Shown one piece after another: positions 1 through 5,787 of a stretch of 11,626 nt of DNA. The DNA comes from Vulcanimicrobiota bacterium (GTDB taxonomy: Bacteria > Eremiobacterota > Eremiobacteria > Baltobacterales > Baltobacteraceae). The position numbers were made by a program, and so were the translations under genes. Position 1 is the first letter of the stretch. Every line of letters begins with the position of its first letter. The stretch covers positions 1 to 11,626 of the forward strand of contig JAQBPL010000339.1 in the NCBI GenBank assembly GCA_028287545.1. The letters are read 5' to 3'. Below the pieces are notes generated by a model that worked only from the letters and a program-made list of their open reading frames with translations, ran no database searches and was not told where the DNA came from.

Positions 1-186
1 CGCGCGACCGGGACCACCTGTCTCGACGTCTGCGCGAAGGGGCGGGTCACGATCTTCCTCGACCCGGTCGCTCGGGACGGCGAACCGAAGTGCCTCGTGT
101 TCGACCCGCTCGAGGACCGCGAGCTGATCTATCAGACGATCGTGCGCGAGCTGGGGCCGCCGCAAAGCCACAAAGCGGCGTCGTAA
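1..186 (+). CDS. C-terminal part of a probable thioredoxin-like [2Fe-2S] ferredoxin (5' end outside window)
   Basis: The reading frame is open from base 1 to a TAA at 184-186, giving the last 61 residues. It contains TTCLDVCAKGRVTIFLDP, which resembles the second cysteine pair of thioredoxin-fold [2Fe-2S] ferredoxins. There the pattern is T-x-C-x3-C-x2-GP followed by a V/I-rich strand and a proline. The next stretch, ending in RELIYQTIVRELG, suits the terminal helix of that fold, and a basic tail follows. The first cysteine pair would lie upstream and cannot be seen, so cluster binding is inferred. One departure is Arg where the family usually has Pro after Gly. The stop lies 21 bases before the GTG of the next gene, so the two may be co-transcribed. 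It could also be an unrelated protein with two cysteines. Confidence 0.5.
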   Translation, partial: RATGTTCLDVCAKGRVTIFLDPVARDGEPKCLVFDPLEDRELIYQTIVRELGPPQSHKAAS

Positions 187-207
187 GCCCGGCGGGCCGG
201 CGGCGAC

Positions 208-852
208 GTGGAGGCGCATGAGCGATTTCGCGACCGCCGGGACGGCGGCCGGTCGCTGGCGGCGCAGCTGCAAGGCTACGCCGGCCGGCGCGATCTCCTG
301 GTTCTCGCGCTCCCTCGCGGCGGCGTCGCGGTCGCGCATGAAGTCGCGCGCGCGCTGAGGGCGCCGCTGGATCTCGCGATCGTCCGCAAACTCGGCGTCC
401 CCGGCCGCGAAGAGCTCGCGCTCGGCGCGATCGGCTCCGGCGGCGTCATCGTCCTCAACGACGACGTGATCGACGCGCTGCGGATCGATCGCACCACGAT
501 CGACGAAGTCATCGCGCGCGAGCAAATGGAACTCGCCCGGCGCGAGCTGCGCTACCGCAACGATCGCCCGCTCCGCGACCTGCGCGGTGCGACCCTCATC
601 GTGGTCGACGACGGTCTGGCTACCGGCGCGAGCATGCTCGCGGCGGTCGCGGCCCTGCGCGTGCGCGAACCTGCTCGAATCGTCGTCGCGATCCCGGTCG
701 CGGCGACGGAGACGTGCGAACTCGTGCGGCACGCGGCGGATGAGGTGGTCTGCTGCTGGACGCCCGTGCCGTTCGGCGGCGTCGGCGCGTGGTACGAAAA
801 CTTCACGCAGCTCAAAGATGCCGACGTGCGGCGGTTTCTCACCCGTCGGTGA
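208..852 (+). CDS. Phosphoribosyltransferase-family protein (type I PRTase fold)
   Basis: This 214-residue protein is the usual length of stand-alone 'putative phosphoribosyl transferase' proteins. The PRPP-binding loop is clear: VVDDGLATGAS at residues 132-142, with hydrophobic strand residues before the two aspartates. Upstream, LALPRGGVAVAHEVARAL (residues 33-50) is the typical N-terminal P-R-G-G pyrophosphate-contact segment, and IVRKLGVPGREELALGAIG (58-76) is the flexible hood region of this subgroup. The substrate base is not known for the family. The start is a GTG; no ATG is available in frame and there is no convincing Shine-Dalgarno. The gene is 21 bases downstream of the ferredoxin-like gene and ends inside a strong hairpin. 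It is convergent with sigH. Confidence 0.85.
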   Translation: MEAHERFRDRRDGGRSLAAQLQGYAGRRDLLVLALPRGGVAVAHEVARALRAPLDLAIVRKLGVPGREELALGAIGSGGVIVLNDDVIDALRIDRTTIDEVIAREQMELARRELRYRNDRPLRDLRGATLIVVDDGLATGASMLAAVAALRVREPARIVVAIPVAATETCELVRHAADEVVCCWTPVPFGGVGAWYENFTQLKDADVRRFLTRR

Positions 853-889
853 ACGAATGAGACCCCGCGCGAGCGGGGTCTCATTCGTT
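852..889 (+). terminator. Perfect 17-bp hairpin terminator between convergent genes
   Basis: Bases 852-868 pair without mismatch with 873-889 around a GCGA loop, which is a GNRA tetraloop. The core is GACCCCGC/GCGGGGTC. The stem begins at the last base of the phosphoribosyltransferase TGA. Only a short run of T (888-890) follows, so it is not a textbook U-tract terminator. The symmetry could let it stop transcription arriving from sigH on the other strand as well. Confidence 0.75.
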
Positions 890-947
890 TCCGTCCGGAT
901 CCTCGAAGGCGTCGGCTGACGGATCAGCTACGCGCCCCTAGGTCCCT

Positions 948-1595
948 TCAAGGAAGCTCGATCTCGGCGAGGTTCTTCTCGATCTTTCGCTTCACGCGCT
1001 GCAGCGCGTTGTCGATCGACTTCACGTGCCGATTCAGATCGCGCGCCATCTCCTGATAGGACTTGCCTTCCAGGTACGAGAGCAACACCTGCGATTCGAG
1101 ATCGGAGAGGTTCTCTTGAATGCGCGCCTTGATGTCTTCCGAGACTTCCTGATTGATCACGAGCTCTTCGGGATCGGAGGTCTTCTGCGAAGGCATCACG
1201 TCGAGCAGCGTGCGTTCGCTGTCCTCGTCGTAGATCGGTTTGTTGAGCGAGATGTACTGATTGAGCGGGATGTGTTTCTGCCGGGTCGCGGTCTTGATCG
1301 CGGTGATGATCTGCCGCGTGATGCAGAGCTCCGCGAAGGCGCGGAAACTCGAAAGCTTGTCCGCCTTGAAGTCGCGAACGGCTTTATAGAGACCGATCAT
1401 GCCTTCTTGGATGATATCCTCTCGGTCGGCGCCGATGAGGAAGTAGCTCTTTGCCTTGATCCGGACGAAGTTCTTGTACTTGTTGAGCAAGAACTCCATG
1501 GCGAGATTGTCGCCGGATTTCGCCGCTGAGACGAGGTCTTCGTCCGGCCGCTCGTGATATTCGAGGGCCTCGGCGGCGGGCTGCGTGAGCGCCAA
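948..1595 (-). CDS. sigH: RNA polymerase sigma factor, SigH family
   Basis: This 215-residue sigma-70-family factor has the length and sequence character of SigH (stage 0 sigma factor) of Bacillus and its relatives. Region 2 covers about residues 20-100. It includes FLLNKYKNFVRIKAKSYFL, the core-binding DREDIIQEGMIGLYKAVRDF, and SSFRAFAELCITRQIITAIK for -10 recognition and melting. The C-terminal region 4 helix-turn-helix is SYQEMARDLNRHVKSIDNAL, followed by basic residues. Region 3 is short, as usual for the family. The start is TTG: an in-frame TAG lies two codons upstream, and AAGGTAGG (1601-1608) sits 5 bases ahead of the TTG. Its own promoter lies about 75 bases upstream. Position next to rlmB and cysS matches the Firmicutes order. 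Whether it controls sporulation or another stationary-phase response cannot be judged here. Confidence 0.93.
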   Translation of the reverse strand: MALTQPAAEALEYHERPDEDLVSAAKSGDNLAMEFLLNKYKNFVRIKAKSYFLIGADREDIIQEGMIGLYKAVRDFKADKLSSFRAFAELCITRQIITAIKTATRQKHIPLNQYISLNKPIYDEDSERTLLDVMPSQKTSDPEELVINQEVSEDIKARIQENLSDLESQVLLSYLEGKSYQEMARDLNRHVKSIDNALQRVKRKIEKNLAEIELP

Positions 1596-1600
1596 GTGAA

Positions 1601-1608
1601 CCTACCTT
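1601..1608 (-). promoter_or_regulatory. Ribosome binding site that sets the TTG start of sigH
   Basis: On the minus strand this reads AAGGTAGG, 5 bases before TTG at 1595-1593. An in-frame TAG (1604-1602) overlaps it, so no longer sigH reading frame is possible. Confidence 0.65.
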
Positions 1609-1634
1609 GCCAGGAACGGTCACACACGAAAACG

Positions 1635-1648
1635 CGGGCCGGGGCCCG
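1635..1648 (-). promoter_or_regulatory. GC-rich hairpin followed by TTTT in the sigH leader
   Basis: The leader contains CGGGCCCCGGCCCG, which can fold into a 5-6 bp all-GC stem. Two bases later comes TTTT (CGTTTTCG). The element lies between the promoter and the sigH ribosome binding site, so it could act as a weak attenuator or pause site. The stem is short and the T-run only four bases, so function is uncertain. Confidence 0.3.
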
Positions 1649-1670
1649 TCGAGCCGTGCATGACCGTCCT

Positions 1671-1699
1671 AGTATAGGAGGGTCCTGCTAATGGGTCAA
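1671..1699 (-). promoter_or_regulatory. Sigma-70-type promoter for sigH
   Basis: On the minus strand the -35 box is TTGACC (1699-1694) and the -10 box is TATACT (1676-1671), separated by exactly 17 bases. Both are one base from consensus. Transcription should begin near 1664, leaving a leader of about 70 bases before the TTG start of sigH. This is the best promoter in the window. It lies in the 170-base gap after rlmB, so sigH can be expressed independently of the upstream operon. Confidence 0.8.
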
Positions 1700-1765
1700 G
1701 GACAAGGGAGGCCTTCACCGGCTTTGTACGGCGGGATCACTGAGCCAAAGAAGGTCAAACCAAGC

Positions 1766-2593
1766 CTACGCCTGCTGGGCACCCTCGTCGGGGACGGACC
1801 GCCGCTGTCGAACCGCCTCGTACAGCAGGATGCCCGAGGCGACCGAGGCGTTCAGCGAGGCGACCCGGCCCAGCATGGGGATCGAGACCAGCCCGTCGCA
1901 CTCGCGCTTGACCAGCGCCGAGATCCCCTCGCCCTCGGCCCCGATGACGAAGGCCGACGGACCGTCGAAGCGGAGCTCGGTGTACGGTTTCGCTCCTTCT
2001 CCGATCGCGGCGCCATAGACCCAGACGCCGGCCTTCTTCAGGGTGCGGACCGCCTGCGCGACGTTGGCGATCCGCGCGATCGGAACGAACGCGGTCGCCC
2101 CGGCCGACGATTTGCGGACGGTCGGGTTGACCCCGGCCGAGCGCCGCTCCGGCAAGATCACCGCGGTCGCTGCCGCACATTCGGCCGACCGGATGATCGC
2201 GCCGACGTTGTGCGGATCGGTCACGTGGTCGAGCACGACGTAGAGGGCGGGACGGGGACCCTTGCCTGCGTCGATGACCTCTTCGAGCGTTACGTATTCG
2301 AACGGCTCGCCGAACGCGACCACGCCTTGGTGCGCCTTGTACGGGAACGACGCGAAGTACGCGCGGCTCTCGAAGCGCACCGGAACGTTGGCCGCGCGCG
2401 CACGCTCGAGCAGGTTCTTCAGCACCGGGTCGCGCTTGCGGTCGTCGCCGACGTGGATGTGGCGCAGCGGCTCGCCGGCCACCAGCATCTCGTCGACGGC
2501 ATGCACGCCGTAGATGACGTCGTCCAGATCGATCCGCGGCGCGCGGCGCTGCGGTTCGGGACGTCCTGCACCTATGCGCCGGCGGCGGTCCAC
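1766..2593 (-). CDS. rlmB: 23S rRNA (guanosine-2'-O-)-methyltransferase, TrmH/RlmB family (SPOUT)
   Basis: This 275-residue protein has the SpoU layout. An N-terminal substrate-binding domain (about 24-100) begins DDVIYGVHAVDEML. A knotted SPOUT methyltransferase domain follows, with all three motifs. Motif 1 is LDHVTDPHNVGAIIRSAE (121-138; Asn129 and Arg135 are the usual catalytic positions). Motif 2 is FVIGAEGEGIS (215-225). Motif 3 is IPMLGRVASLNASVASGI (238-255). By family it methylates a 2'-OH in 23S rRNA (G2251 in E. coli) using S-adenosylmethionine. TrmH-family relatives that act on tRNA cannot be fully excluded. The GTG start is supported by a very strong AAGGAGGG six bases upstream, inside the end of cysS. 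The gene overlaps cysS by 22 bases, so translation is probably coupled. A basic, low-complexity N-terminus precedes the domain. Confidence 0.93.
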   Translation of the reverse strand: MDRRRRIGAGRPEPQRRAPRIDLDDVIYGVHAVDEMLVAGEPLRHIHVGDDRKRDPVLKNLLERARAANVPVRFESRAYFASFPYKAHQGVVAFGEPFEYVTLEEVIDAGKGPRPALYVVLDHVTDPHNVGAIIRSAECAAATAVILPERRSAGVNPTVRKSSAGATAFVPIARIANVAQAVRTLKKAGVWVYGAAIGEGAKPYTELRFDGPSAFVIGAEGEGISALVKRECDGLVSIPMLGRVASLNASVASGILLYEAVRQRRSVPDEGAQQA

Positions 2594-4062
2594 GTCGTAC
2601 CCTCCTTGGAATCCTTGAGCGCGATCCCCTCGGCGGCGAGCGCGTCGCGGAATTTGTCGCTGAGCGCGAAGTCCTTCGCTTTGCGGGCCGCGATGCGCGC
2701 CGCGATCACCGCTTCGATCGCGGGCTCCGGCGCGTGTCCGTTCAGGTGTACGGCGTCACCCAAGCGCGCCGCCAGCCGTTCGACGAAACCGTCGTCGAGC
2801 GTGGAGAGCACGGTGCGCACGCGGCTCTCGGTCGAGAACGCGTCGAGCGCGGCGTCGTCGAACGCCGGTCCGATGCCGAGGATCGCGCCGGCATCGCGCA
2901 GCACCGCCAGCGCCGCGCCCGCGTTGCCCTCCGCGACGATCGTCTGCACGGCGTTCGCCAGCTTGAAGAGCGCGCCCAGCGCGCTCGACGTGTCCATGTC
3001 GTTGTCGAGCGCGGCGAAGACCTCGTCCGCGTTGACGCCGGAGCCTCCGCTGGGCTCGGTGCGGGCCGCTTCGCGAAAGCGGTACGCGGCCTTTTGCAGC
3101 CGCTCGAGCGCGGTCTTCGCGCCGGCGATCGACTCCTCGGTGAAGTTCATCGGCTTCTGATAGCCGGTGCTCAGGAACAGCAGCCGAATCGCCAACGGGT
3201 CGTGCCGGTCGAGCAGCGCGGAGAGCGGCTCGAAGTTGCCGAGCGACTTCGACATCTTGCGGCCTTCGAAGTTCAGCAGGCCGCCGTGCGACCACATCAC
3301 CGCCATCGGCGGCGCATCCATCAGCGGTTCGCTCTGCGCGATCTCGTTCTCGTGATGCGGGAAGATCAGGTCGTACCCGCCGCCGTGCAGGTCGAACGGA
3401 ACACCGAGCAGCGCGCGCGACATCGCGCTGCACTCGATGTGCCAGCCGGGCCGCCCCTCACCCCACGGCGACGGCCACGACGGCTCGCCGGGCTTGGCGA
3501 ACTTCCACAGCGCGAAATCGAGCGGGTCGTGCTTCTGCTCGTTTTCGGCGATGCGCGCACCGACCAGCAGCTCGTCGACGTTCTTCCCGCTCAGCTGTCC
3601 GTAGCGCGGGAACGCGGCGACGCGGTAGTACACGCCGTCGCCGGTGACGTAGGCGAAGTCCCGCGCGATGAGCTCTCCGATCATCTCGACGATCTGCGGA
3701 ATGAAGTCCGTCGCGAACGGTTCCTCATCGGGCTCGCGCACGCCCAGCCGCTCCATCGAGGCTCTGAACGCGTCGTAGTAGCGCGCGATGATGCGGTCGT
3801 AGGTCGTGCCTTCACGCTGCGCGGCGGCGATCGAACGGTCGTCGATGTCGGTCACGTTCTTCACGAACGTCACGCGGTAGCCGTTGCGCGGGTGCTCCAG
3901 ATACCGCCGCAGGACGTCGAAAAAGAGGAACGAGCGCGCGTGGCCGAGGTGCCCCTCCGCGGACGGCGTCAGGCCGCACACGTAGATCCGTGCGTGGTTC
4001 GGTTCGAGCGTGCGGAACGGTTCGACCGTGCGAGTCCGCGTATTATAGAGACGAAGAGCCAT
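2572..4062 (-). CDS. cysS: Cysteine--tRNA ligase
   Basis: This 496-residue class I synthetase is complete. The start is ATG at 4062-4060 (MALRLYNTRTRTVEPF), the typical CysRS beginning. The frame stays open to 4122, but those 20 extra codons are read through an interspersed repeat and are not family-like. The HIGH motif is HLGH (38-41) and KMSKS is intact (269-273). The zinc ligands expected for CysRS are present: Cys29, Cys211 (in GWHIECSAM), His236 and Glu240 (in FPHHENEIAQSE). FVKNVTDIDD and DPLDFALWKFAKPGEPSW are further signatures. The segment after Cys29, CGLTPSAEGHLGH, departs from the common CGPTVYDxxHIGH, though its length is kept. It charges tRNA-Cys in the cytoplasm. No good Shine-Dalgarno is seen. 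The gene lies 56 bases after the gltX-like frame and overlaps rlmB by 22. Confidence 0.95.
   Translation of the reverse strand: MALRLYNTRTRTVEPFRTLEPNHARIYVCGLTPSAEGHLGHARSFLFFDVLRRYLEHPRNGYRVTFVKNVTDIDDRSIAAAQREGTTYDRIIARYYDAFRASMERLGVREPDEEPFATDFIPQIVEMIGELIARDFAYVTGDGVYYRVAAFPRYGQLSGKNVDELLVGARIAENEQKHDPLDFALWKFAKPGEPSWPSPWGEGRPGWHIECSAMSRALLGVPFDLHGGGYDLIFPHHENEIAQSEPLMDAPPMAVMWSHGGLLNFEGRKMSKSLGNFEPLSALLDRHDPLAIRLLFLSTGYQKPMNFTEESIAGAKTALERLQKAAYRFREAARTEPSGGSGVNADEVFAALDNDMDTSSALGALFKLANAVQTIVAEGNAGAALAVLRDAGAILGIGPAFDDAALDAFSTESRVRTVLSTLDDGFVERLAARLGDAVHLNGHAPEPAIEAVIAARIAARKAKDFALSDKFRDALAAEGIALKDSKEGTTWTAAGA
2600..2607 (-). promoter_or_regulatory. Strong Shine-Dalgarno for rlmB inside cysS
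   Basis: On the minus strand this reads AAGGAGGG, 6 bases before the rlmB GTG (2593-2591). It lies within the last codons of cysS and fixes the rlmB start despite the 22-base overlap. Confidence 0.85.
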
Positions 4063-4096
4063 ACTGCGATGCCGTGCTTTCGGCGATCCCGCCCCC

Positions 4097-4140
4097 GTCA
4101 CCCTGAGCGGTCCCTCTGTCACCCTGAGCTTGTCGAAGGG
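4097..4140. repeat. Interspersed short repeat, two partial copies (TCACCCTGAGCTTGTCGAAG family)
   Basis: Two direct copies of GTCACCCTGAGC start at 4097 and 4118. The second continues as TTGTCGAAGGG and forms an imperfect palindrome. This string is a familiar interspersed repeat in many high-GC and environmental bacteria; that is general knowledge and was not searched. Read on the minus strand, it supplies the last codons (PSTSSG plus TGA) of the gltX-like frame. It also supplies the false N-terminal extension of cysS. Copy number elsewhere in this genome cannot be seen from the window. Confidence 0.7.
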
Positions 4141-5546
4141 CCAGGCGGCGTGGGCTGGATCGTTTCGAAGGGCACGCCGCCGGGGCCGTACTTGATCGGT
4201 TCGAGCCCCCGGCCGTGCAGGATGTGCGAGCTGACCGCGCCGATCCGAATCATGATGCGGTCGTGCCCGAGCAGCGGAAAGAGCAGCGCGAGCGGCGGTC
4301 CGTCGTGCGACCCGGTGATCGCCATGCGCACGGCCGCGAACGCGTCATTCGGCGCCAAGCCGAACTCTTTCGCGATCTCCGGCAGGTCTGCGCCGAGCGG
4401 CAAGCCGCGCAGTTCCGGCTGGGCATCGACGTATTGCGAGTCCGCGTCGAGAAAGAACAACACGTGCCGATTGCGCAGCCGCTCGAGCTACAGCGCGGGC
4501 AGCGTGACCGCTTCTTCACGCAGCTTCGCGATCTCGTCGACCGCTTCACGCAGCGTGTGGAGTTCGCCGCCGTACGCATCGAGAAACGTCTCGATCCAGC
4601 GGCCCGCCGCATCCGGCACCGGATCCTCGAGCAGGCCGTAGCGTTGCATCCACTCGGCCACCAGCGCGTGATAACGGTCGCGCGGAAGCGCGCGCAGCGC
4701 GCGGCCGTTGAACGCGCGCAGCCGGGCACGGTCGTGATGCGACGGAGCGTGGCCGACCCGGTCGAGCGAGAACAGCGGGGCGAGCTCGTCGAGGGTGAAG
4801 GCTTCGCGTGCATCGGGCGCCGACCAGCCCAGCAGCGCGAGGTGCTCGATCACCGCCTCCGGCAGGTAGCCGGCGCGCCGGAGCGCGCCGATGTCGTCCG
4901 CATCGGCAGGACCCGGCTCGCCGACGAGAACCGGAGCGGTGTGCGCGTAATGCGGCGGCTGATAGCCGAGCCCGCGGGCGAGGAGTATCTGGCGCGCCGT
5001 GGACTCGAAGTGCTCGTCGTCGCGCAGCACCAGGTCGATGCGCATCGTCGCGTCGTCGACCGCCGTTGCGAGGTTTGAGGATGGGGCGCCGTCGGCTTTG
5101 CGGACGACGAAGTCCGAGATGGCCGCGTGGTCGAACGCGACGTCGCCCTTGATGAGATCGTGGACCACCGTCGCGCCGGGCGGCACGCGAAACCACAGCG
5201 CGCCGTCTCGCTCGTAGGCCCCGCCGTTTTCGATCAGTCGGTCGAGGTGGTCGCGGTAGATCGCGGCGCGTTCAGAACGCCGATACGGCCCGAAGGGACC
5301 GCCGACGTCGGGGCCCTCGTCCCAGACTAGCCCGAGCCAGCGGAGGTCGCCCAGCAGCGCACCCTCGTCCACCGCACCGCCATCGACGAGCTGCGCATCG
5401 GGGAAGCGCACGATGAACTGGCCCGCGCTTCGGCGCGCAACGAGCCAATTGAAGAGCGCGGTTCGCGCTGCTCCGATGGGCAGTGTCCGTTGCGCGCGCG
5501 GTTCGAACCGCGCGCGCAACGGTCGGTCAAGGTCGAGACGATCCAC
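4119..5546 (-). pseudogene. gltX: Glutamyl-tRNA synthetase-like gene with lost active-site motifs and an internal TAG
   Basis: The fold is clearly class Ib GluRS: ARTALFNWLVARR (27-39), LRWLGLVWDEGPDVGGPFGP (68-87), TVVHDLIKGDVAFD (126-139), AGYLPEAVIEHLALLGWS (225-242). Past the stop, MAITGSHDGPPLALLFPLLG is the usual C-terminal signature. However, the catalytic signatures are gone. APSPTGxLHIG has become EPRAQRTLPIG (15-25), with the HIGH His now Pro23. RIEDTD has become RFPDAQ (47-52). The Y of the TYN/H segment is Ser157. KLSKR is missing, with GEPGPADADDIGALR (209-223) in its place. About 35 residues of the insertion after GGAY are absent. Codon 353 is TAG (4490-4488), yet the same frame stays homologous for 122 more codons. 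The first start after an in-frame TGA (5600-5598) is GTG 5546, with no good Shine-Dalgarno. It is either a decaying gene or a non-catalytic GluRS paralog. The organism should encode a working GluRS elsewhere. Confidence 0.85.
5487..5522. repeat. 36-bp perfect palindrome over the start of the gltX-like gene
   Basis: Two 18-base arms, CCGTTGCGCGCGCGGTTC and its exact complement, meet with no spacer at 5504/5505; no pair is mismatched. On the minus strand the first arm encodes residues PLRARF and the second EPRAQR of the gltX-like protein. The second arm sits exactly where GluRS should read APSPTG. It may be a mutational product (template switch) or a regulatory or structured site between the divergent regulator and gltX. 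Confidence 0.9.
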
Positions 5547-5601
5547 CCGGCCAACATCGTCCCCCGCACCGAGGTGTTCCTCCGGCGCGGGGCGGCGTCA
5601 G

Positions 5602-5781
5602 CTACTTGGCTTCTTCGTCTTCCTCCTCGTCGCCCTCGGGGACTTCGGCGGGCTCAGGACGGCCCGGAGGCGTGATGTTGGCGAGAATGGTCGGTCGGTC
5701 GAGCAATTCAAGAGGCATGCGGCCGCGGTTCGCGCTTGTTTTCACAAACCATGCTTCGGCGCGGCCCTTAACGAAGATCAA
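5602..5781 (-). CDS. Possible small acidic-tailed protein (59 residues), unrecognised
   Basis: The frame upstream of the gltX-like gene encodes IFVKGRAEAWFVKTSANRGR, then MPLELLDRPTILANITPPG, and ends in the strongly acidic tail EGDEEEDEEAK before TAG (5604-5602). Codon third positions and the acidic tail look like real coding rather than a shadow. No family is recognised. The start is the weak point. GGAGGT (5799-5794) is an excellent ribosome binding site, but the nearest in-frame start, TTG at 5781-5779, is 12 bases beyond it, which is long. A longer frame continues to 6180, but there it is only antisense to the regulator gene. The TTG lies 6 bases from the GTG proposed for the divergent regulator, so one of the two starts may be wrong. 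It lies 55 bases before the gltX-like GTG on the same strand. Confidence 0.4.
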   Translation of the reverse strand: MIFVKGRAEAWFVKTSANRGRMPLELLDRPTILANITPPGRPEPAEVPEGDEEEDEEAK

Positions 5782-5787
5782 ACGGAC

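Noticed and set aside
4063..4122. Upstream start for cysS adding 20 residues
   Set aside because: The added residues are encoded by the interspersed repeat. CysRS proteins begin close to MALRLYNT.
4488..4490. TAG recoded as an amino acid
   Set aside because: cysS and rlmB both end at TAG in normal family positions, so TAG works as a stop in this genome.
1691..4641. Long plus-strand open frames antisense to rlmB, cysS and the gltX-like gene (489 and 635 codons)
   Set aside because: Their peptides are Arg/Ala/Val-rich shadows with no family pattern. The minus strand carries clear RlmB, CysRS and GluRS motifs.
5487..5522. Invertible phase-variation repeat or attachment site
   Set aside because: The arms meet with no segment between them, and no recombinase is present in the window.
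5413..5787. N-terminal extension of the LuxR regulator to an upstream ATG
   Set aside because: This part is antisense to the gltX-like gene and the small acidic ORF, and has no LAL-family resemblance. The family start precedes FFGRSAE, close to 5788.
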